DNA from: Pusillimonas sp. DMV24BSW_D
GTDB taxonomy: Bacteria; Pseudomonadota; Gammaproteobacteria; Burkholderiales; Burkholderiaceae_B
DNA: 64,000 nt
NCBI RefSeq assembly: GCF_011388195.1
Contig: NZ_CP049990.1
Span: 620,001-684,000 of the forward strand
Direction: 5' to 3'
Positions within the stretch are counted from its first letter, which is position 1. Each line of letters opens with the position of its first letter. Made by a program: the position numbers and the translations under genes. Of the stretch, positions 34,353 to 43,588 are shown in pieces. A model generated the notes under the pieces. That model made no database searches. It was not told where the DNA came from and worked only from the letters and a program-made list of their open reading frames with translations.

Positions 34353-34718
34353 TTATTTCTTCAGGGAAGCCGCTGCACGACGCGGACCTTTACGGGTGCG
34401 CGCGTTGGTGCGTGTACGCTGACCACGCACCGGCAGACCGCGCTTATGACGCAGGCCGCGATAGGTTCCCAGGTCGATCAGACGCTTGATAGACAGTTGA
34501 ACTTCACGGCGCAGGTCACCCTCAACCGTGAACGATCCCACTTGCTCACGAATTTTCTCGAGCTCAGCGTCGGTGAGATCCTTGACTTTCTTTGTACGTT
34601 CGATGCCGGTTGCGTCACAAATTTGACGAGCACGTGTCGGGCCGACGCCAAAAATGGCGGTAAGACCGATAACAGTGTGCTGATGCGGCGGAATGTTAAT
34701 GCCAGCAATACGGGCCAT
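34353..34718 (-). CDS. rpsM: 30S ribosomal protein S13
   Basis: S13 is 121 residues, beginning [20 protein letters not shown] and ending in the basic tail [12 protein letters not shown]. The [16 protein letters not shown] segment near residue 93 is the family signature. It is the first gene of the alpha group, after rpmJ. Confidence 0.98.
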   Translation of the reverse strand: MARIAGINIPPHQHTVIGLTAIFGVGPTRARQICDATGIERTKKVKDLTDAELEKIREQVGSFTVEGDLRREVQLSIKRLIDLGTYRGLRHKRGLPVRGQRTRTNARTRKGPRRAAASLKK

Positions 34719-34752
34719 GACTGTTCCTTGTTAATCCGTTACGTGTCGGCAA

Positions 34753-34866
34753 TTAGCCTTGACGCTGCTTATGACGGGGATCGGTGCAAATTACACGTAC
34801 CACGCCGTGACGTTTGATAACTTTACAATGACGGCAAATTCTTTTTACCGATGCCATTACTTTCAT
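34753..34866 (-). CDS. rpmJ: 50S ribosomal protein L36 (zinc-binding form)
   Basis: This 37-residue protein reads from ATG at 34866: [19 protein letters not shown], then a tail ending DPRHKQRQG. It has the zinc ribbon Cys-X2-Cys (CRHC near residue 11), a third Cys near residue 27 and a His near residue 32, so it is the zinc-containing paralogue. It lies between infA and rpsM, the standard place, and is too short for routine gene calling. Confidence 0.97.
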   Translation of the reverse strand: MKVMASVKRICRHCKVIKRHGVVRVICTDPRHKQRQG

Positions 34867-34898
34867 GGTTGACTCCTAGTTTCCTTTACCCGGGCCGC

Positions 34899-35117
34899 TT
34901 ATTTCGAGCGGAACACAATTCTGGCGCGAGACAGATCATAGGGCGTGAGTTCCACTGTGACCTTGTCACCCGGCAGAATCCGGATGTAATGCATACGCAT
35001 CTTGCCCGATATATGGCCCAAAACGATATGGCCATTTTCCAGCTTGACGCGGAATGTTGCGTTAGGCAGGTTCTCTAATACTTCGCCCTGCATCTGAATG
35101 ACGTCATCTTTTGCCAT
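34899..35117 (-). CDS. infA: Translation initiation factor IF-1
   Basis: IF-1 is 72 residues, an S1/OB-fold protein ([19 protein letters not shown], with [20 protein letters not shown] near residue 37) that binds the 30S A-site. It lies 6 bp after secY and before rpmJ, the usual order in this group. Confidence 0.98.
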   Translation of the reverse strand: MAKDDVIQMQGEVLENLPNATFRVKLENGHIVLGHISGKMRMHYIRILPGDKVTVELTPYDLSRARIVFRSK

Positions 35118-35123
35118 TTCAAA

Positions 35124-36449
35124 TTACCGCATTGGCAGACCCGCGCCTTTGAAGTTCGCCTTCTTAAGCAACGAATCATACTGTTGAGACATCATGTAGG
35201 ACTGAGCCTGAGCCATGAAGTCCATCGTTACCACGACAATAATCAAAAGCGAGGTGCCACCGAAATAAAACGGCACGTTCCAGCGCATCTGCATGAATTC
35301 GGGCAGCAAACACACCGCCGTAATGTAGATGGAGCCAACCAGAGTCAGACGCATGAGAATCTTGTCGATATAACGTGCGGTCTGTTCACCCGGGCGAATA
35401 CCTGGAACGAAAGCACCACTCTTCTTCAGGTTATCTGCCGTTTCACGACTGTTGAATACCAACGCCGTATAGAAAAAGCAGAAGAAAATAATTAAAGCTG
35501 AAAACAACGTGACATACAAAGGCTGGTGAGGTGCCAACGCTCCGGCAAGGTCACTAAGCCAACGCATATCGGGGTTGCTGGAGAACCAGCTGGTAATAGT
35601 GGCCGGCAACAGAATGATGGACGAGGCAAAAATGGGCGGAATAACGCCGGCCATATTCAGCTTCAGCGGCAAATGCGAGCTTTGCCCCCCATACATTTTA
35701 TTGCCCACCTGGCGCTTGGCATAGTTCACTGTAATGCGACGCTGGCCACGCTCGACGAACACGACGAAATACGTCACAGCCACCACCAGCACCAGAATGA
35801 ACAACGCCGAGAGTATGGACATTGCGTCGGTACGGACAAGATCCATCATGCCGGACAAGGCACTGGGCAGACCCGCAACAATACCGGCGAAAATCAGGAT
35901 GGAAATACCATTTCCGATTCCGCGCTCGGTAATTTGCTCGCCTAACCACATCAGGAACATCGTTCCCGTTACCAGGGTGACAACCGTAGTGAAACGAAAC
36001 AGCATACCGGGATCAATTACCAGGCCGGGTTGCGATTCAAGCGCCACCGAAATACCCACCGCCTGAATCAGCGCCAGAAACACCGTGCCGTAGCGCGTGT
36101 ACTGGGTGATTTTGCGGCGACCGGCCTCGCCTTCTTTCTTCAGCGCCTCAAGCGAAGGCACCACGACGGACATCAACTGCATAATAATGGCAGCCGAAAT
36201 GTACGGCATGATCCCCAGCGCCATGACCGAGAATCGCTCTAGCGCGCCCCCCGAGAACATGTTGAACAAGCCCAGGATGCCGCTTTGATTCTGCTGGAAC
36301 ATTTCCGCCAGCGCGTCGGGGTTAATACCGGGCGCGGGGATATGCGTACCGAGCCGGTAAACCACCAGGGCCAGCAGCAGGAAAATGATACGGCGTTTTA
36401 AATCGCCGTAGCGTGGACCTGCCTTACTCTGTGCCTGAGCCTTAGCCAC
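35124..36449 (-). CDS. secY: Protein translocase subunit SecY
   Basis: SecY is the channel subunit of the Sec translocon. It has 441 residues and ten membrane helices. The plug/TM2 stretch [20 protein letters not shown] is near residue 62, and the [10 protein letters not shown] signature is near residue 84. It lies between rplO and infA. Nothing unusual. Confidence 0.98.
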   Translation of the reverse strand: MAKAQAQSKAGPRYGDLKRRIIFLLLALVVYRLGTHIPAPGINPDALAEMFQQNQSGILGLFNMFSGGALERFSVMALGIMPYISAAIIMQLMSVVVPSLEALKKEGEAGRRKITQYTRYGTVFLALIQAVGISVALESQPGLVIDPGMLFRFTTVVTLVTGTMFLMWLGEQITERGIGNGISILIFAGIVAGLPSALSGMMDLVRTDAMSILSALFILVLVVAVTYFVVFVERGQRRITVNYAKRQVGNKMYGGQSSHLPLKLNMAGVIPPIFASSIILLPATITSWFSSNPDMRWLSDLAGALAPHQPLYVTLFSALIIFFCFFYTALVFNSRETADNLKKSGAFVPGIRPGEQTARYIDKILMRLTLVGSIYITAVCLLPEFMQMRWNVPFYFGGTSLLIIVVVTMDFMAQAQSYMMSQQYDSLLKKANFKGAGLPMR

Positions 36450-36459
36450 CCGTTACCCC

Positions 36460-36903
36460 TTATTCAACCAGCGAACCGCCGGCTGCTTCGATTGCCGCAC
36501 GCGCACCTGCCGTAGCCGACACGCCTTTCAGCGTGACTTTACGAGACAGTTCGCCTGACTTGATCACTTTCACGAAACGTACACCGTGGCCAACTACACC
36601 CGCCTGTTTCAGAGCTTGAACGTCGATCTCATCGACCGGCAAAGCCTGAATTTCCGACAAGCGCACTTCAGCACGCAGATGACGGCTCATAGAGGTAAAG
36701 CCACGCTTGGGCAGGCGACGATACAACGGCATTTGACCGCCCTCGAAACCTACTTTGTGGAAACCACCGGAGCGTGATTTCTGGCCTTTATGACCGCGAC
36801 CTGCAGTTTTGCCCAGACCGGAGCCAATCCCACGACCAACACGACGGCGCGGACGCTTGCTGCCTGGAGCGGGTTGCAGAGAATTCAATTGCGTTACAGA
36901 CAT
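36460..36903 (-). CDS. rplO: 50S ribosomal protein L15
   Basis: L15 is 147 residues, with the glycine-rich N-terminal region ([20 protein letters not shown] near residue 22) and the C-terminal signature [21 protein letters not shown]. It is preceded by rpmD and followed 10 bp later by secY. Confidence 0.98.
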   Translation of the reverse strand: MSVTQLNSLQPAPGSKRPRRRVGRGIGSGLGKTAGRGHKGQKSRSGGFHKVGFEGGQMPLYRRLPKRGFTSMSRHLRAEVRLSEIQALPVDEIDVQALKQAGVVGHGVRFVKVIKSGELSRKVTLKGVSATAGARAAIEAAGGSLVE

Positions 36904-36914
36904 GTCGATTCCTT

Positions 36915-37103
36915 TCAGACTTCCGAGACCGCCACGAGGTAATCCACTTTACGGATCATCCCGCGCACCTCGGGGGTGTCGACCAACACGCGACTGCTGT
37001 TGACGCGACGCAAACCCAGACCGCGCACGGTTGCACGGTGAGATTGCTTTGTGCCAATAACAGAACGCACGAGGGTTACTTTGATTTGCTTTTGTGTCGT
37101 CAT
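36915..37103 (-). CDS. rpmD: 50S ribosomal protein L30
   Basis: L30 is 62 residues ([20 protein letters not shown], then [20 protein letters not shown]). It lies 3 bp after rpsE and 11 bp before rplO. Standard length for the bacterial form. Confidence 0.98.
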   Translation of the reverse strand: MTTQKQIKVTLVRSVIGTKQSHRATVRGLGLRRVNSSRVLVDTPEVRGMIRKVDYLVAVSEV

Positions 37104-37106
37104 GAC

Positions 37107-37625
37107 TTACCCCAGAATTTCTTCCACCGACTTGCCACGCTTGGCAGCGATGTCGGAGGGTGTCGAGCAGGCGCGCAAACCGTTCAGCGTAGCACGAACC
37201 AGGTTGTAGGGATTGCTTGAACCCAAGCTCTTCGCAACAACGTTGCGAACGCCCATTACTTCGAAAATAGCGCGCATGGGACCACCTGCAATCACACCAG
37301 TACCTTCGGCAGCCGGCGAGATAAGAACGGTGGATGCACCGTGCTTACCAACCACCGCATGGTGCAGCGTACCGCTTTTCAGCGGAACCTTTACCAAACC
37401 CCGGCGGGCCTGTTCCATTGCTTTTTGAACGGCAACCGGCACTTCACGGGCTTTACCTTTACCCATTCCGATGCGACCATCGCCGTCACCCACCACGGTC
37501 AGTGCTGCAAAGCTCATGGTGCGACCACCCTTTACCACTTTGCTGACACGGTTGACCGCAATCATTTTTTCACGCAAGCCGTCGTCTTCTTTGTCGGCGG
37601 GATGCTTGCCTTGTGCTTTAGCCAT
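37107..37625 (-). CDS. rpsE: 30S ribosomal protein S5
   Basis: S5 is 172 residues. The N-terminal double-stranded RNA-binding domain ([39 protein letters not shown]) and the C-terminal domain ([16 protein letters not shown]) are clear. It lies between rplR and rpmD. Confidence 0.98.
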   Translation of the reverse strand: MAKAQGKHPADKEDDGLREKMIAVNRVSKVVKGGRTMSFAALTVVGDGDGRIGMGKGKAREVPVAVQKAMEQARRGLVKVPLKSGTLHHAVVGKHGASTVLISPAAEGTGVIAGGPMRAIFEVMGVRNVVAKSLGSSNPYNLVRATLNGLRACSTPSDIAAKRGKSVEEILG

Positions 37626-37640
37626 ATGACAATTCCTTGC

Positions 37641-37994
37641 TTAGAACTTCAGGCCGGCTTCACGCGCGGCTTCGGCCAGCGCCTTAACGCGGCCATGATA
37701 ACGGAAGCCCGAGCGATCAAAAGCAACCTGCTCGATGCCAGCTGCTTTGGCTTTCTCGGCTACACGCTTGCCCACCAGTGTTGCAGCAGACACGTTGCCG
37801 CCGCTTGCCACTTCCTTGCGGACTTCTGGCTCAACGGTTGAAGCGCTGACCAGAACGCGATCACCTTCCGGCGAAATAATGTTGGCGTAAATGTGCGAAT
37901 TGGAGCGGAAAACCGAGAGGCGATGAACACGCAGCTCGGAAATTTTCCGACGGGTCGCAATTGCACGACGCAAACGGGAGACTCTTTTATCCAT
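37641..37994 (-). CDS. rplR: 50S ribosomal protein L18
   Basis: L18 is 117 residues; it binds 5S rRNA. The basic N-terminus [17 protein letters not shown] and C-terminal [20 protein letters not shown] are typical. It lies 21 bp after rplF and 15 bp before rpsE. Confidence 0.98.
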   Translation of the reverse strand: MDKRVSRLRRAIATRRKISELRVHRLSVFRSNSHIYANIISPEGDRVLVSASTVEPEVRKEVASGGNVSAATLVGKRVAEKAKAAGIEQVAFDRSGFRYHGRVKALAEAAREAGLKF

Positions 37995-38015
37995 AATTCT
38001 TCCTTGCTTGCGCGC

Positions 38016-38549
38016 TTACTTCTTCTTGGTTTCTTTGAGGACGACTGTTTCGTCGCTATAACGAACGCCTTTGCCTTTGTAAGGCTCGGGTTCACGATAG
38101 GAACGAATTTCAGCCGCAACCTGACCCACAACCTGCTTGTCCGAACCCTTCACGACGATTTCCGTCTGGGTAGGGCATTCAATTTTGACGCCCTCTGGAA
38201 TAGGATGAAGCACATCGTGTGAAAAGCCCAACTGCAATTTCAGCGCGTTACCCTGAACCTGAGCGCGGTAACCCACACCAACCAGATTCAGTTTACGTTC
38301 AAAACCTTTGCTAACACCGGTAACCATGTTGTTGACCAGTGCGCGCACTGTGCCGGACATCGCCAGGGCATGACGTGAGTCGTTGGCAACTGCAAACGTT
38401 AATTTGCCTTCCTGTTGCTCGACTTTGACGTCGCCGGTAAGCGCTTGCGACAAGGTGCCCAATGGACCCTTAACCATGATCTGGTCGGGGTTCAATGTGA
38501 TTTCAACGCCCTTGGGCAGCGTAACGGGATACTTGGCAATACGTGACAT
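38016..38549 (-). CDS. rplF: 50S ribosomal protein L6
   Basis: L6 is 177 residues with two repeated L6 folds. The C-terminal signature near residue 155 ([16 protein letters not shown]) is present. It lies between rpsH and rplR. Confidence 0.98.
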   Translation of the reverse strand: MSRIAKYPVTLPKGVEITLNPDQIMVKGPLGTLSQALTGDVKVEQQEGKLTFAVANDSRHALAMSGTVRALVNNMVTGVSKGFERKLNLVGVGYRAQVQGNALKLQLGFSHDVLHPIPEGVKIECPTQTEIVVKGSDKQVVGQVAAEIRSYREPEPYKGKGVRYSDETVVLKETKKK

Positions 38550-38561
38550 ATCAATACCCCC

Positions 38562-38957
38562 TTAAGCTACGTAGCAGAGAACTTCGCCGCCAACACCCGT
38601 TGCACGGGCCTTGCGGTCGGTCATCACGCCACGCGGAGTGGATACGATTGCCACACCCAGACCATTCATGACCTGGGGAATCGCGTTGCGGCCTTTGTAA
38701 ATACGCAAGCCCGGACGTGAGACACGTTCAATACGTTCAATTACCGGACGGCCCGCATAATACTTGAGACCAATTTCGAGAACAGGCTTGGCCTGATCAC
38801 CGGTAACTTCAAAACTGTCGATATAGCCTTCGTCTTTCAGCACGGCAGCAATAGCTGCCTTTAGCTTCGAGGAGGGCATGCTGACCGACGTCTTGTTGAC
38901 CATTTGCGCATTACGCACACGAGTCAACATGTCGGCGATGGGATCGCTCATGCTCAT
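38562..38957 (-). CDS. rpsH: 30S ribosomal protein S8
   Basis: S8 is 131 residues ([18 protein letters not shown]; the C-terminal [20 protein letters not shown] signature). S8 represses the spc operon by binding its mRNA near rplE in E. coli; whether that site exists here was not established. The second ATG, two codons in, is an alternative start. Confidence 0.98.
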   Translation of the reverse strand: MSMSDPIADMLTRVRNAQMVNKTSVSMPSSKLKAAIAAVLKDEGYIDSFEVTGDQAKPVLEIGLKYYAGRPVIERIERVSRPGLRIYKGRNAIPQVMNGLGVAIVSTPRGVMTDRKARATGVGGEVLCYVA

Positions 38958-38968
38958 GGTGTTTTCTC

Positions 38969-39274
38969 CTACCAGCTAGCTTTAGTCATGCCAGGCACTT
39001 CGCCACGCAGCGCCATTTCGCGCAGCTTGTGACGAGTAAGCCCGAACTTGGCGTAAACGCCACGCGGACGACCAGTAACCACACAGCGATTACGCTGACG
39101 TGTGGGATTGGCATTACGAGGAAGTTTCTGCAATTGCAAACGCGCCTGATAACGCTCTTCGTCTGACTTGGACTGATCGTCGATGATCGTCTTCAGTGCA
39201 GCGCGCTTGGCAGCATATTTTTCAGCCAGCTTGGCACGTTTAATGTCGCGATTAATCAGTGAAAGTTTAGCCAC
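38969..39274 (-). CDS. rpsN: 30S ribosomal protein S14 (zinc-free form)
   Basis: S14 is 101 residues. It lacks the CXXC pairs of the zinc-binding version and has one cysteine ([20 protein letters not shown]), so it is the long zinc-independent type normal for this group. It lies between rplE and rpsH. Confidence 0.98.
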   Translation of the reverse strand: MAKLSLINRDIKRAKLAEKYAAKRAALKTIIDDQSKSDEERYQARLQLQKLPRNANPTRQRNRCVVTGRPRGVYAKFGLTRHKLREMALRGEVPGMTKASW

Positions 39275-39285
39275 GTCATCGCCCC

Positions 39286-39825
39286 TTAGTTACGAAACGG
39301 GAAGCTGAAGGCGGTAAGCAATGCCTTGGCTTCGTCGTCGGTCTTGGCAGTGGTGGTAATGCTGATGTTCAGCCCGCGCACCGCGTCGATCTTGTCATAT
39401 TCAATTTCAGGGAAAATGATTTGCTCTTTAACCCCGACGTTGTAGTTACCCCGGCCATCGAATGCACGACCCGAAATACCGCGGAAGTCGCGTACACGAG
39501 GCAACGCAACTGCAACCAGACGGTCGAGGAATTCATACATACGGCGACCACGCAGCGTGACCATGCAGCCGATGGGGTAGTTGTCGCGAATTTTGAAACC
39601 CGCGATGGATTTGCGTGTTTTGGTGATCACGGCTTTCTGACCTGCAATTTTTGAGAGGTCGGAAACGGCGTGCTCGATGACTTTTTTGTCGGCCACGGCT
39701 TCAGACACACCCATGTTCAGGGTGATCTTGGTGATCCGCGGCACTTCCATCACGCTTTTGTAGCCAAACTTGGCTTGCAGGTCGGCAGTGACCTTATTGC
39801 GATAATACTCTTGTAAACGAGCCAT
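39286..39825 (-). CDS. rplE: 50S ribosomal protein L5
   Basis: L5 is 179 residues and binds 5S rRNA and the P-site tRNA. Typical stretches are [20 protein letters not shown] near residue 29 and the C-terminal [19 protein letters not shown]. It lies 11 bp after rplX. Confidence 0.98.
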   Translation of the reverse strand: MARLQEYYRNKVTADLQAKFGYKSVMEVPRITKITLNMGVSEAVADKKVIEHAVSDLSKIAGQKAVITKTRKSIAGFKIRDNYPIGCMVTLRGRRMYEFLDRLVAVALPRVRDFRGISGRAFDGRGNYNVGVKEQIIFPEIEYDKIDAVRGLNISITTTAKTDDEAKALLTAFSFPFRN

Positions 39826-39836
39826 TTTGTCGCCCC

Positions 39837-40157
39837 TTACGCTTTAGCGCCAACGACTGCGCCGCTGGAACGAAAAACACGAACTTTGCGGCCATCGACA
39901 TCTTTTACACCAACGCGATCGGCCTTGCCGCTTTCGGGGTTGTAAATAGCCACATTCGAAATGTGAATGGGCATGGTTTTGTCGATGATGCCGCCCTGGG
40001 AACCCGCCATGGGGTTAGGCTTGACATGCTTCTTAACGACGTTAATGCCTTCAACCAGAACGTGGTCGGCATCAATGCGCTGAAGTACGGTGCCACGACG
40101 CTTTTTGTCGCGACCGGTCAAAACAATGACTTCGTCGCCTTTACGAATTTTTTCCAT
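39837..40157 (-). CDS. rplX: 50S ribosomal protein L24
   Basis: L24 is 106 residues with the KOW motif at the N-terminus ([20 protein letters not shown]). It helps start 50S assembly. It lies 9 bp after rplN. Confidence 0.98.
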   Translation of the reverse strand: MEKIRKGDEVIVLTGRDKKRRGTVLQRIDADHVLVEGINVVKKHVKPNPMAGSQGGIIDKTMPIHISNVAIYNPESGKADRVGVKDVDGRKVRVFRSSGAVVGAKA

Positions 40158-40166
40158 GATCGCTCC

Positions 40167-40535
40167 TTACAGCACTTCTGGGGCCAGCGACACGATCTTC
40201 ATGAACTTCTCTGTACGCAATTCGCGCGTAACAGGACCGAAGATGCGGGTGCCGATGGGTTCCAGCTTGGCATTGAGCAATACTGCGGCGTTGCCGCCAA
40301 ACTTGATCAACGAGCCGTCTTTACGACGTACGCCCTTGGCGGTACGAACCACCACAGCGTTATAAATTTCGCCTTTCTTGACGCGTCCGCGCGGAGCCGC
40401 TTCTTTGACGCTGACTTTGATAACGTCGCCAATAGCGGCATAACGGCGCTTGGAGCCGCCCAACACCTTGATGCACATGACAGAGCGTGCACCCGTGTTA
40501 TCGGCCACGTCCAGCGTGGTCTGCATTTGTATCAT
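40167..40535 (-). CDS. rplN: 50S ribosomal protein L14
   Basis: L14 is 122 residues ([40 protein letters not shown]). It is the first gene of the spc operon here. Upstream there is no rpsQ or rpmC; instead a terminator and a maleate isomerase gene occur, so the S10 group must lie elsewhere or further away. A strong promoter sits about 150 bp upstream. Confidence 0.98.
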   Translation of the reverse strand: MIQMQTTLDVADNTGARSVMCIKVLGGSKRRYAAIGDVIKVSVKEAAPRGRVKKGEIYNAVVVRTAKGVRRKDGSLIKFGGNAAVLLNAKLEPIGTRIFGPVTRELRTEKFMKIVSLAPEVL

Positions 40536-40682
40536 GATTGTTCCTGTGCCAACTTAATTACGTTTTTGCCAACAATTGACGAAAAACCTAATCAGTTTTG
40601 GTCCCGTCAGGTTCAAAATGAACCCTGGGTTGAAATCTTGCCTAATAACGAGTTCTTGCCGATTTGATTCAGCAAGTTTTCT

Positions 40683-40711
40683 AGTATAAACCGTTAATGA
40701 AAATTACGCAA
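40683..40711 (-). promoter_or_regulatory. Sigma-70 promoter of the spc ribosomal operon
   Basis: On the minus strand TTGCGT (40706-40711) and TATACT (40683-40688) are separated by 17 bp. Transcription would begin near 40676 and give a leader of about 140 nt before rplN. It lies just downstream of the isomerase terminator, so the ribosomal operon is independently driven. Confidence 0.75.
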
Positions 40712-40730
40712 GGACTATTTCTGAATTTAA

Positions 40731-40762
40731 AACAGCGCTGCGACCAGACGCGCAGCGCTGTT
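40731..40762 (-). terminator. Rho-independent terminator of the maleate isomerase gene
   Basis: AACAGCGCTGCG (40731-40742) and CGCAGCGCTGTT (40751-40762) are perfect 12-bp arms with an 8-base loop. On the minus strand TTTTAAATT follows. It begins 41 bp after the isomerase stop. Confidence 0.87.
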
Positions 40763-40802
40763 TGGGCCGGGGCCCCGGAATGGATCAGGGGCACCCCAAA
40801 GT

Positions 40803-41555
40803 TTAATATTTGCCCGACAATAATGCGCCTGCGTTTGGCACTTTGCGTTCCAGTTCAAGCACTTTCAGCATCTGATACACCGTGCTGATCGCTGCGGTAG
40901 TCACAGGCAGGCCCAGACGGTCTTCAACTTGCTGCACCGATTGGAACGACGGCATTTGTACGCAAGCCGACAACACCACCGCATCGACGCCCGAGGTGTT
41001 CACCTTCTTGACATGCTCGGCCGGCGCCAACGGATCCTGACGACCCACTTCCAGGTTGTCGGGAATTTCCAGGGAAACCGCATCGTGCACTTCTATTCCT
41101 TCGTTTTCGATGTAATCGACCACCAATTGTGTTAGCGGCTTCATATAAGGCGTAAGAATAGAAACTTTCTTCGCGCCCATCACTTTCAGGCCCTCAACCA
41201 ATGCACCTGCGCTGGAAACAACCGGAGCGGCCCCACCGTTTGCAACGGTGGCTTCATGCAAACGCTTTTCCGACTGGCGGTGATAGCCCAAACCCATGCT
41301 CATAATGGCCACCAGGCAGGCATAACCAAGTACGTCGACACGGGCATCAGACAACTCGAGGGCGCAACGATCGGAGTCGCGATCCATGGCTTCGAGCTCT
41401 TCCTTGGTAACTTTTTTCATCCGCATGCGGCTGGAATGAAACGTAAAACGCTCGGGGAAATGCGCTTCACGGCTGCGCAGCATGAGCGGAATTTCCGTTT
41501 CCATTGTCGTGTTGGAACTGGGCACAATTTGGCCGATACGATAGTTACGTGACAT
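40803..41555 (-). CDS. Maleate cis-trans isomerase (NicE type, Asp/Glu racemase superfamily)
   Basis: This 250-residue enzyme turns maleate into fumarate, the final step of nicotinate- and picolinate-type pyridine degradation and some gentisate-like routes. The racemase-fold cysteine pair is visible in YACLVAIMSMG near residue 80 and LSACVQMPS near residue 196. The N-terminus IGQIVPSSNTTMETEIP and the stretch RFTFHSSRMRMKKV are typical of the family. It has its own terminator and diverges from a LysR gene, its likely regulator. The neighbours do not produce maleate in an obvious way: maleamate hydrolase and dihydroxypyridine dioxygenase candidates lie about 20 kb or more away on both sides. 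Confidence 0.85.
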   Translation of the reverse strand: MSRNYRIGQIVPSSNTTMETEIPLMLRSREAHFPERFTFHSSRMRMKKVTKEELEAMDRDSDRCALELSDARVDVLGYACLVAIMSMGLGYHRQSEKRLHEATVANGGAAPVVSSAGALVEGLKVMGAKKVSILTPYMKPLTQLVVDYIENEGIEVHDAVSLEIPDNLEVGRQDPLAPAEHVKKVNTSGVDAVVLSACVQMPSFQSVQQVEDRLGLPVTTAAISTVYQMLKVLELERKVPNAGALLSGKY

Positions 41556-41594
41556 TGAAGTTCACCTTATATAATGAGTTAAGTCTGTTTCATC

Positions 41595-41613
41595 ATCGCC
41601 GATTCCGGGCGAT
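41595..41613. promoter_or_regulatory. Inverted repeat in the isomerase / LysR divergent region
   Basis: ATCGCC-GATTCCG-GGCGAT has perfect 6-bp arms with a 7-bp spacer. It lies 40 bp before the isomerase and 74 bp before the LysR gene. LysR proteins bind such dyads in divergent promoters. Inferred operator. Confidence 0.45.
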
Positions 41614-41686
41614 TAAACCAATATTCATTTCGTCTTGCGTACCATGTTTTACCTATAAACGCGGCACTTGAACCTTACCCGCCCAC

Positions 41687-42568
41687 ATGGAATTTCGCCA
41701 ATTACGCTACTTCACCGCGCTGGCAGAGGAACTGAACTTTACCCGCGCCGCCGAACGTTTGCACATTTCCCAGCCCCCGCTTAGCGCTCAAATTGCACAG
41801 CTGGAAGAAGAGCTGGGCGTGAAACTGTTTTACCGCAACAGCCGAAAAGTGGAGCTCACCGATGCCGGCGCCGCCTTCCTGCAAGATGTGCGCACTGTGC
41901 AAAGTCGCCTGAAAGACGCGGTGCAGCGTGTGCAAAATATACACAGCGGGCTGGCCGGCCGGGTGGAAATCGGACTTTCAGGTTCCCATTTCCTGGGACC
42001 CTTGCCCCAGTTTATCAGCGACTTGGCGCAATCGCATCCCGAGATCGATGTGGTGCTGAACGAAATGGCTCCCAACGACCAAATCGACGCCTTGCGTGAG
42101 CAGCGCATCGACATCAGCATTTCGCGTCAGTCGGTCGACGACGAATTCCTGTGCAGCCGTCTGTTATGGCCCGATCCGCTACTGGTGGCCATGCCCAAAA
42201 AGCACCCATTGGCTCAGCACGCTGCGATTCAGCTGCCGCAACTGACCGATGAGCGCTTCATTATGCTGCGGCGCGAAACGTCACGATTCGCCGAAAAATT
42301 GTTCAACGCGTGTATCGCCGACGGCTTCACACCCCGGGTTACCCACACGGTTGCAGAGGTGCCGGCCCAACTTAGCCTGGTGAGCGCGGGGCTGGGAGTT
42401 GCCGTGGTTCCATCATCCACCCGAAACTACCAGCCGAACACGCTGCACTTTAGCCCACTTGCACACCCCAACCTTCAGGCCCATGTGCATGCGGTCATCC
42501 GAAAAGACCACCGGAAAGCGGCAATCGATACTGTTCTGGAACTGCTTCAGTCGAATGTGTCGTCGTAG
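41687..42568 (+). CDS. LysR family transcriptional regulator
   Basis: This 293-residue protein has the winged helix at residues 1-60 (MEFRQLRYFTALAEELNFTR, HISQPPLSAQIAQLEEELG) and the periplasmic-binding-like effector domain from about residue 90. The sequence style is that of the BenM/CatM group, which respond to aromatic acids or muconate-type dicarboxylates. It diverges from the maleate isomerase gene and probably activates it; maleate or a precursor could be the inducer. Its 3' end overlaps the convergent second LysR gene by 22 bp. Confidence 0.92.
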   Translation: MEFRQLRYFTALAEELNFTRAAERLHISQPPLSAQIAQLEEELGVKLFYRNSRKVELTDAGAAFLQDVRTVQSRLKDAVQRVQNIHSGLAGRVEIGLSGSHFLGPLPQFISDLAQSHPEIDVVLNEMAPNDQIDALREQRIDISISRQSVDDEFLCSRLLWPDPLLVAMPKKHPLAQHAAIQLPQLTDERFIMLRRETSRFAEKLFNACIADGFTPRVTHTVAEVPAQLSLVSAGLGVAVVPSSTRNYQPNTLHFSPLAHPNLQAHVHAVIRKDHRKAAIDTVLELLQSNVSS

Positions 42569-43497
42569 GTGTCGTCATACTCGCGAGCGGCCTCCCGCAT
42601 ACAGTCCAATGCACACTCAATTGAGCGGGGGAAAATTTCGTCGCGGCGCCAATACATGGACACAGACCCAAAGCCTTTCAAGTCGACCGGCAAAATGCGC
42701 AGCAGCTTCATCCGGTTCAGCATCAATGTGGTCCGGTACGAGGCCGTTCCAATAATGTCACTATGGTTCAGTAGCGTGACATTGGCAATGACTGAGTTTG
42801 ACTCTATATAGTTAGAGGGCAATACACGCCCCGCATTCGCCAATGCCGCCTCAAGCGCGTTACGCACCGGCGTTTGACGCGGCCACACGATCCAGCGATA
42901 ACGCAACACATCGTCCCAGCCGATTTCTTCGTGCCCGAACAACGGGTGCCCCGGGCGCGCCACCAACACCACGGGCTCGGTATAGAGTAGTTCCGAGCGA
43001 ATCAGTGTGTGATCAATGGTTTTCTGCGCGGTTCGGCCGATGACCAGATCCAGATCGCCCTGCGCCAATTGTGTGAGCAGGCGATCCATGGTGCCTTCCA
43101 CCAGATCGATACGCAGCTCGGGCATCAGCTGCGCCATTGCCAGAATCGCGCGCGGCGCCGTTTCAGAGGCCGCCGCCCCCGACGCACCAACCACTACGCG
43201 ACCTGCGCCTCCTTCACGCAGCAACGCCATATCATCCACCGCCCGGTTCAATTGCGCCTCAACCCGACGGGCATGCTCAATTAACACCCAACCATGTTCG
43301 GTTGGCGTCAACCCCCGCGCGTGACGCTCGAACAGCGTCAAGCCAATATCCGTTTCCAGATCGCGCAGCCATTTCGATAAGGCCGGCTGAGTCGTGTTCA
43401 ACACGGTTGCAGAATGACTGAGGTTGCGCGTTTGCGCCAAACTGAGCAAAAAACGCAGGTTGCGCAAACGGATGCGGTCGGTCCAGTCGGTTGCCAT
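42547..43497 (-). CDS. LysR family transcriptional regulator (GbpR-like)
   Basis: This 316-residue LysR protein has the HTH near residues 10-70 (RLRNLRFLLSLAQTRNLSHS, TTQPALSKWLRDLETDIG) and an effector domain with GAGRVVVGASGAAASETAPR near residue 100. It is of the sugar/aromatic GbpR-like subgroup. It diverges from the bicupin dioxygenase gene at 43589 across 91 bp and probably controls that operon. The 3' end overlaps the other LysR gene tail-to-tail by 22 bp. Confidence 0.92.
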   Translation of the reverse strand: MATDWTDRIRLRNLRFLLSLAQTRNLSHSATVLNTTQPALSKWLRDLETDIGLTLFERHARGLTPTEHGWVLIEHARRVEAQLNRAVDDMALLREGGAGRVVVGASGAAASETAPRAILAMAQLMPELRIDLVEGTMDRLLTQLAQGDLDLVIGRTAQKTIDHTLIRSELLYTEPVVLVARPGHPLFGHEEIGWDDVLRYRWIVWPRQTPVRNALEAALANAGRVLPSNYIESNSVIANVTLLNHSDIIGTASYRTTLMLNRMKLLRILPVDLKGFGSVSMYWRRDEIFPRSIECALDCMREAAREYDDTYDDTFD

Positions 43498-43588
43498 GGC
43501 AGAGAAAACCCTTGTCTCAGCGAATCAAAAACGGTAAAGTCTTCGAAAATTGCTCATATTTTATAAAATCCTCTTGCTGGAGGCACCC

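Noticed and set aside
39963-40667. Plus-strand open frame of 234 codons opposite rplX and rplN
   Set aside because: It lies antisense to two ribosomal protein genes and their promoter, with no domain and no plausible ribosome site.
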